A program made the position numbers and the translations under genes. Shown here in pieces: positions 59,835 to 64,000 of a stretch of 64,000 bases of DNA; position 1 is the stretch's first letter; each line of letters starts with the position of its first letter. The stretch comes from CADCTB01 sp035494015 (lineage in GTDB: Bacteria; Actinomycetota; Acidimicrobiia; Acidimicrobiales; AC-14): contig DATJHJ010000058.1 of assembly GCA_035494015.1 (NCBI GenBank), forward strand, positions 1-64,000, in the 5' to 3' direction. The notes below the pieces were generated by a model. It made no database searches. It saw only the letters and a program-made list of their open reading frames with translations, and had not been told where the DNA came from.

Positions 59835-61142
59835 GTGGCAGAAGTGAAGGCAAAGCGGGTCGTCGCCGCGCGAGCGGTGGCCTTCGTGGCCGGCCTTGCC
59901 CTGCTGACCGGCACCGCCCCCCTCCTGGCCAATGCTGCGGGGGCGCAGACGGCGGCGGACAAGAACAAGGTCGACCAGCAGATCACCGCCGCGCAGCAGC
60001 AGGTCGACACCGCGTCGGCCGAAGAGCAGAAGCTGCTGAGCCAGATCGACGAGTCGACGGCCCGCAAGAAGGCCCTCGATGCCAAGGTCGCCTCCTTCGA
60101 CACCCAGATCGCCGGTGTCCAGCGCCAGCTCGACACCGCCCAGTCCAAGCTCTCGGCCCTGGAGACCCAGCAGCGGGCGGTCGAGGGCCGGCTGACCGAC
60201 GCCCGGGCCAGCCTGGACGCGGCCAAGCAGGATCTGGCCCGCCAGGCCATCGCCGCCTACACCGGGCAGTCCGAGGCCGCGAACTACGCCGCCATGCTCC
60301 TCGGCGCGGCGAGCGTCGGCGATCTGGCCTCCAAGCGGTCGTACATCCGGGCCGTCGTCGGGTCCCAGTCCGAGACCATCGCCACCACCGAGCACCTGCG
60401 CGACGAGATCAGCGACCTGAGCAAGCAGGTCGAGGCGTCGAAGAACGAAGCGGCCGGCCAGCGGGATCTGGTGGCGTCGCAGAAGGCCTCGCTGCAGACC
60501 AGTCGGGATGCCCAGGCCGCGGCCCGGGCCCAGGTCCAGACCGAGATCAACCAGACCGACCAGCTGAAGGCCCAGGTCGTCGCCCGCAAGGACGAGTTCG
60601 AGGCCCAGGTCGAGGACCTGCAGGCCCAGTCGAACGCCATCGCCGAGACCCTCCGCCAGCGGGCGGCGGCGGCCGCGGCGGCGGCGACCTCCACGACCGT
60701 CGCCGGTCGCAGCGGCGGCTCGGGCTCGCAGGCGGCGACCGCGCCGGCCAAGGCGCCGGGCCGGCTGCTCGTCCCCGTGCCGGGGGCGCCGATCACCTCG
60801 CCCTTCGGGTACCGGATCCATCCCATCTACGGGACGCGGATCCTGCACACCGGCATCGACTACGGGGCCGACACCGGCACGCCCATCCGGGCCGCGGCCG
60901 ACGGCGTGGTGGTCAGCGCGGGCTGGATCGACGGCTACGGGAACGCCACCATCATCGACGTGGGCGGCGGCATCGCCGTGCTCTACGGCCACCAGTCGGC
61001 CTTCCGGGTGACCGCGGGCCAGAAGGTCACCCAGGGACAGACCGTCGGCCTGGTCGGCTGCACCGGCAACTGCACCGGCCCCCACGTCCACTTCGAGGTC
61101 CGCGTCAACGGCGACCCGGTCGACCCGACGGGCTACATCTAA
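59835..61142 (+). CDS. M23 (LytM) peptidase with N-terminal coiled coil, EnvC/RipC-like
   Basis: A 435-residue secreted hydrolase. A signal peptide (ARAVAFVAGLALLTGTAPLLANAAGAQT) is followed by a long coiled coil (~40-290, rich in Gln/Ala heptads). An Ala/Ser/Thr linker leads to the M23 domain (~310-435): APITSPFGYRIHPIYGTRILHTGIDYGAD (H...D zinc ligands), VLYGHQSAF and TGPHVHFEVRVNG (HxH). This is the plan of FtsEX-activated hydrolases such as PcsB, RipC and EnvC, and it follows ftsX by 44 bp. The GTG at 59835 is chosen; GTG 59844 is possible. Confidence 0.93.
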   Translation: MAEVKAKRVVAARAVAFVAGLALLTGTAPLLANAAGAQTAADKNKVDQQITAAQQQVDTASAEEQKLLSQIDESTARKKALDAKVASFDTQIAGVQRQLDTAQSKLSALETQQRAVEGRLTDARASLDAAKQDLARQAIAAYTGQSEAANYAAMLLGAASVGDLASKRSYIRAVVGSQSETIATTEHLRDEISDLSKQVEASKNEAAGQRDLVASQKASLQTSRDAQAAARAQVQTEINQTDQLKAQVVARKDEFEAQVEDLQAQSNAIAETLRQRAAAAAAAATSTTVAGRSGGSGSQAATAPAKAPGRLLVPVPGAPITSPFGYRIHPIYGTRILHTGIDYGADTGTPIRAAADGVVVSAGWIDGYGNATIIDVGGGIAVLYGHQSAFRVTAGQKVTQGQTVGLVGCTGNCTGPHVHFEVRVNGDPVDPTGYI

Positions 61143-61187
61143 AAACAGTCAGCTTCGCTGACGCAAATGCCACGGCCGGCCTGACGG

Positions 61188-61232
61188 CGAGTGTGCAATC
61201 GTGTGGCTCAGGTCCACGAGATTGCACGCTCG
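61188..61232. terminator. Bidirectional stem-loop between M23 peptidase and GNAT genes
   Basis: CGAGTGTGCAATC (61188-61200) pairs with GATTGCACGCTCG (61220-61232) with one wobble position, and GTG/CAC extends the stem past a 2-nt bulge. A smaller GTCAGC-TTC-GCTGAC hairpin precedes it. Both lie between convergent genes. Its sequence is unrelated to repeats A and B. Confidence 0.65.
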
Positions 61233-61234
61233 GT

Positions 61235-61888
61235 CTAGGACGAGCCCCTTTGGCGGAGGCGGAGGACGGGGCCGGGGGCGGGGCCGATCCATTGGTCGAC
61301 GAGCTGGGCCCCGCGCTCGGCCCATTCTTCGGCGGTCAGGGCGTAGCGGATGTGATCCTCCCAGCGGCCGTTGATGGCCAGGTAGCGCACGGCGACGCCC
61401 TCGTCGCGCAGATCGAGCTTCTCGACGACCCGGCGGCTGGCCCGGTTGCGGGGGATGATGGCGACCTGGATGCGGTGCAGGCGCAGGTCCTCGAAGGCGA
61501 AGCGGGACAGGGCGACCAGGGCCTCGGGGACGTAGCCGTTGCCGGCCTGGGCCTCGTCGATCCAGTAGCCGACGTAGGCGTTCTGGAACGGGCCCCGCTG
61601 CACGCCGGACAGGTTGATCTCGCCGGCCAGGGCCCCGTCGACGAAGATGCCGAAGCCGTACCCGGTCCCGAGCTGCCATTCCCGCTCCCGCGCCCCGCAG
61701 CGGGCGTTGAAGGCGGGCTTGCTCTCGGTGTCGTCCGGCTGGCCGGGCGGGGGCTTGGGCTCCCACTTGACCAGCCAGTCGCGGCTGCGCTGGCGGACCT
61801 CCCGCCAGGCGTCGAAGTCGGCCAGGACCAGGGGCCGCAGGAGGATCCGCCGGCCGCGGAGCTGGGTGGGAAGGGGGCCGGGGGCCAC
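61235..61888 (-). CDS. GNAT acetyltransferase (RimJ/RimL-like)
   Basis: A 217-residue GCN5-related acetyltransferase: LRGRRILLRPLVLADFDAWREVRQRS at the start, FGIFVDGALAGEINLSGVQRGPFQNAYVGYWIDEAQAGNGYVPEAL with the acetyl-CoA loop, and IIPRNRASRRVVEKLDLRDEG. Members acetylate ribosomal-protein N-termini or small molecules. The GTG at 61888 has TAGAGT six bases upstream (leaderless type). An IS110 element sits immediately upstream and may have replaced its -35 region. Confidence 0.88.
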   Translation of the reverse strand: MAPGPLPTQLRGRRILLRPLVLADFDAWREVRQRSRDWLVKWEPKPPPGQPDDTESKPAFNARCGAREREWQLGTGYGFGIFVDGALAGEINLSGVQRGPFQNAYVGYWIDEAQAGNGYVPEALVALSRFAFEDLRLHRIQVAIIPRNRASRRVVEKLDLRDEGVAVRYLAINGRWEDHIRYALTAEEWAERGAQLVDQWIGPAPGPVLRLRQRGSS

Positions 61889-61894
61889 CGCCGG

Positions 61895-61900
61895 ACTCTA
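61895..61900 (-). promoter_or_regulatory. -10-like TAGAGT of the GNAT gene
   Basis: TAGAGT on the minus strand ends six bases before the GTG. The IS110 transposase stop is only 27 bases further upstream, so the -35 region may derive from the element. Confidence 0.4.
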
Positions 61901-61926
61901 CCTAGACATCCCACGGGCCGTACGTG

Positions 61927-63144
61927 TCAAGCGGCTTCTTCCATGCGGTGCCCCCATGCGGTCTCCTCGTCGTAAAGGACTCCGTGCCGGAGGCAGCCGT
62001 GCAGGATGCCGACGAGTCGGTTGGCCAGGGCTCGTAGCGCCCGGTGGTGTGTGTCGCTGGCGGCCCGCCGGCCGTCGTAGAACGCCCGGGCGCCAGGGCT
62101 CGCGTTGAGAGAGGCGAAGGCCCACAGGTAGCAGGCGTCGGCGAGGCGTCGGTTGCGGGCGTAGCGGGCCAGGACGACGCGGTGTTTGCCCGAAGCTTTG
62201 GTGATGGGCGACGTGCCGGCGTAGTTCTTGCGAGACTTGGCGTCGGCATACCGGTTCGGGTCATCCCCGAACTCGCCCAGCACCCGGGCGCCGAGGATCA
62301 TCCCCAGTCCTGGCAGGGATCGGATGACCTTGGCGGCCGGGTGCCTCTCAAAACGCTCCGCCAGGCTCTCCTCGAGGTTGGCGATCTGGGCGTTGAGCTC
62401 GGCGATGACCCCCACCAGGGCGGCCACGGTGGTCCCCATGGCCTGGGAGACGACATCGGGAGCGGCGAGCTGGTCGGCGCGCAGGGCGGCCTGGATCTCC
62501 TCAGTCCGCTCCTCAACTCGGCGCTGGCGTCCTCCCCGGCGCAGTGCCGCAGCGATCTTCGAGCGCGACAGGCTCCGGCCGAGGACGGGCGTGGGCGCTA
62601 CGGCCAGCACGGCTAGGGCGTCGCCGCCGTCGAGGTCATCGAAGCAGGTCAGGGCCCCGGGATAGAACTCCCGCAGCGTCGAGCGCAGCTGGTTGGTCTG
62701 GCGCTGGCGGGTCCAGATCATCGACTGATGGGCCCGGGCCAGCACCTTCACCGCTTCGGCCAGGTCGCTGTCGCCGGCGATCGGCCGGTGGTTGTGGGCG
62801 TCCGTGCGGGCCAGCTCGGCCAGCACCCGGGCGTCGCCGGGGTCGGACTTGGCCCCCGAGGTCGAGTGGCGCTCCCGATAGCGCGACGTCGACATCGGGT
62901 TCACCGCCAGCACCGTGTAGCCGGCGGCCACCAACGCCCCGACGAACAGCCCCCGGTCGGTCTCGGTGGCGATCACCACCTCGGCCGGGTCCTCCACGAA
63001 GGGCGCCACCAGCTCGTGGAAGCGGCCCACGCCCTCCACGCCCTCGGGCAGCCGGGCCTTGCCCAGGCGGCGCCCTTCCTCGTCCTCCACGTGCACGTCG
63101 TGATGGGCCTCGGCCCAGTCATGGCCTACGAACACCTTCCCCAC
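61927..63144 (-). mobile_element. IS110-family insertion sequence: DEDD transposase gene
   Basis: A 405-residue IS110 transposase, complete. The N-terminal RuvC-like DEDD domain starts VFVGHDWAEAHHDVHV (first Asp), then VVIATETDRGLFVGAL (Glu) and TSGAKSDPGDARVLAELAR (Asp pair). The C-terminal Tnp20 domain has IRSLPGLGMILGARVLGEFGDDPNRYADAKSRKNYAGTSPITKASGKHRVVLARYARNRRLADACYLWAF and the catalytic-Ser region ahead of it. GTG start at 63144. IS110 elements lack terminal inverted repeats, so ends cannot be set from one copy. The non-coding bridge RNA of IS110-group elements is expected upstream of the gene, i.e. within about 63145-63230. Confidence 0.93.
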
Positions 63145-63234
63145 CGCTACCTCCTGGTCGTCTTCGGATATCAGAGCCCGAGGTGACCAGCAGCTCGCTA
63201 ATGGTTCAGTGCTCGAGGCACGTCATCCCACCAG
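63145..63234 (-). ncRNA. Possible IS110 non-coding end (candidate bridge-RNA region)
   Basis: IS110-group elements with the RuvC-first transposase carry a structured bridge RNA in the non-coding stretch before the gene. The 5' flank here is non-coding and contains short inverted motifs, but I cannot delimit the element end or draw the two-loop structure. Placement is by analogy only. Confidence 0.3.
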
Positions 63235-63375
63235 TTGTCGGAGGTCCACCTCACCGACCGGCAAGCGCACGATCTAGGTCTAAGGCTCAAGGCCCTGCGC
63301 GAGAGAGTGCTGACCTGCCGGTGGCTCGGCCACAGCCTGTTGGATCCGATCCTCAAGGCGGTGGACCCCCATTAG
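63235..63375 (+). pseudogene. Short ORF or gene remnant next to the IS110 element
   Basis: A 46-codon frame (SEVHLTDRQAHDLGLRLKALRERVLTCRWLGHSLLDPILKAVDPH) with high G/C third positions. It begins with a TTG and its stop overlaps the end of the convergent Ppx/GppA gene. No ribosome site is visible and the frame continues upstream without a better start, so it may be the truncated end of a gene cut by the insertion sequence. No family recognised. Confidence 0.3.
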
Positions 63376-64000
63376 CGCAAGGAGGCGACGAGCCCGTCCA
63401 GGATGTCGGCCTCGCTGACCAGGCAGTCGCCGAACTCGAAGTAGCGCATGATGGCCACCAGGATGACCGCGCCGGCCACGATCACGTCGGCCCGGGCCTC
63501 CTCCAACCCCGGGTTGTGGATGCGCTGGCTGCGCCGCTCGGTGGCCAGGGTGCGGAACACGTCCTCGGCCGCGGGGCGGGTCAGGACGAAGTGGTGGATC
63601 TTGTCCCGGTCGTAGTCGGCCAGGCCCAGCTCGACGGCGGCCATCGTCGTCACCGTGCCGGCCAAGCCGACGAAGCGGCGCACGTCGACCACGGTCGGGA
63701 TCTCGCGGGCGACGTCGTCCAGGTGGCCCCGCACCACGTCGAACGCCTGGCTCAGCTCCTCGGGCGCCGGCGGGTCCGAGTGCAGGAACTTCTCGGTCAG
63801 GCGGACGCAGCCGATGTCGGTCGACAGCACGCCCTCGGGGGGGTACGTGGTTCCCACCGCGAACTCGGTCGACCCGCCGCCGATGTCGGCGACCAGGAAG
63901 GGGCCGTCGGCCGGGTCCAGCTCGGCCGTCGCCCCGAGGAAGGACAGCCGGGCCTCCTCCTCGCCCCCGAGCAGCTCGGGGGTGACGCCCACGGCCTCGG
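63372..64000 (-). CDS. Exopolyphosphatase/guanosine pentaphosphatase (Ppx/GppA) C-terminal part, partial
   Basis: The gene runs off the window; 209 codons are visible, reading from EAVGVTPELLGGEEEARLSFLGAT to a TAA at 63372. The ASKHA phosphate-binding loop FLVADIGGGSTEFAVG, the adenosine-type motif VGLAGTVTTMAAVELGL and the closing VIVAGAVILVAIMRYFEFGDCLVSEADILDGLV identify the family, which hydrolyses polyphosphate or (p)ppGpp. It is on the minus strand and convergent with the short remnant by the IS element. Confidence 0.92.
   Translation of the reverse strand, partial: EAVGVTPELLGGEEEARLSFLGATAELDPADGPFLVADIGGGSTEFAVGTTYPPEGVLSTDIGCVRLTEKFLHSDPPAPEELSQAFDVVRGHLDDVAREIPTVVDVRRFVGLAGTVTTMAAVELGLADYDRDKIHHFVLTRPAAEDVFRTLATERRSQRIHNPGLEEARADVIVAGAVILVAIMRYFEFGDCLVSEADILDGLVASLR

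Overview
The window is very GC-rich, densely packed bacterial chromosome with many 1-8 bp gene overlaps, frequent GTG/TTG starts and strong C/G preference at third codon positions. Gene content (DUF3499 and DUF3105 proteins, homodimeric AceE, Suf-type Fe-S assembly with SufU, an ECF42-type sigma factor, and an order manB-Trm112-SIS isomerase-ahcY ... comF-hpf ... secA that recalls the mycobacterial Rv3257c-Rv3240c region) points to Actinomycetota. The Thr-rich lipoprotein tails and lack of mycolic-acid or Streptomyces-type genes suggest an Acidimicrobiia-like lineage, but that assignment is inference.

Layout. 1-10.5 kb: end of a DGPF/YCII protein coupled to an ECF sigma factor, an RNase HI-SLOG fusion, aceE, a combined anti-sigma-kinase/GAF/PP2C regulator, and a secreted Asp-box protein coupled to a lipoprotein. 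10.5-16.6 kb: an NAD(P)-binding protein preceded by six minus-strand genes chained by 4-8 bp overlaps (acyltransferase, AMP-forming ligase, phosphosulfolactate synthase, VOC protein, histidine phosphatase, exported esterase); this is the best candidate for an undescribed pathway. 16.6-24.5 kb: HhH-GPD protein, thiS-thiE, a hydrolase behind a leader with a very long Shine-Dalgarno, acyl-CoA dehydrogenase, MBL hydrolase, glycogen-debranching-like enzyme, and a lipoprotein with an HELLH motif. 24.5-34.8 kb: sufC-sufS-sufU on the plus strand and sufD-Rieske-second sufC on the minus strand, enclosing a PEP-mutase/isocitrate-lyase family enzyme, MFS transporter, thioredoxin-like protein, DUF3105 and an L,D-transpeptidase. 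34.8-39.3 kb: ftsH, DUF3499, CPBP protease, a second L,D-transpeptidase and a tiny zinc ribbon. 39.3-49.5 kb: envelope glycan genes (two GT-C-type membrane proteins, FAD mutase-like oxidoreductase, GT2, phosphomannomutase, Trm112-like, phosphoglucose/phosphomannose isomerase), then ahcY. 49.7-56.7 kb: comF, hpf, a NarL-type response regulator, an unknown protein, a DUF2079 membrane protein and secA. 56.8-61.1 kb: prfB, ftsE, ftsX and an M23 peptidase (division-site hydrolase module). 61.2-64 kb: GNAT acetyltransferase, an IS110-family insertion sequence and the C-terminal part of a Ppx/GppA phosphatase.

Three non-coding signals stand out. (A) A conserved ~46-60 bp palindrome built on TGGCTGCAGTTACCCGCC occurs four times, always at a 3' gene end. 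(B) A ~75-100 bp element occurs three times between genes with compensatory base changes in its stems, implying a conserved folded RNA or DNA structure. (C) At least a dozen genes carry a TANNNT -10-like hexamer only 6-8 nt before the start codon, indicating widespread leaderless transcription. No stretch longer than 300 bases lacks a gene. No rRNA, tRNA or CRISPR array was seen.
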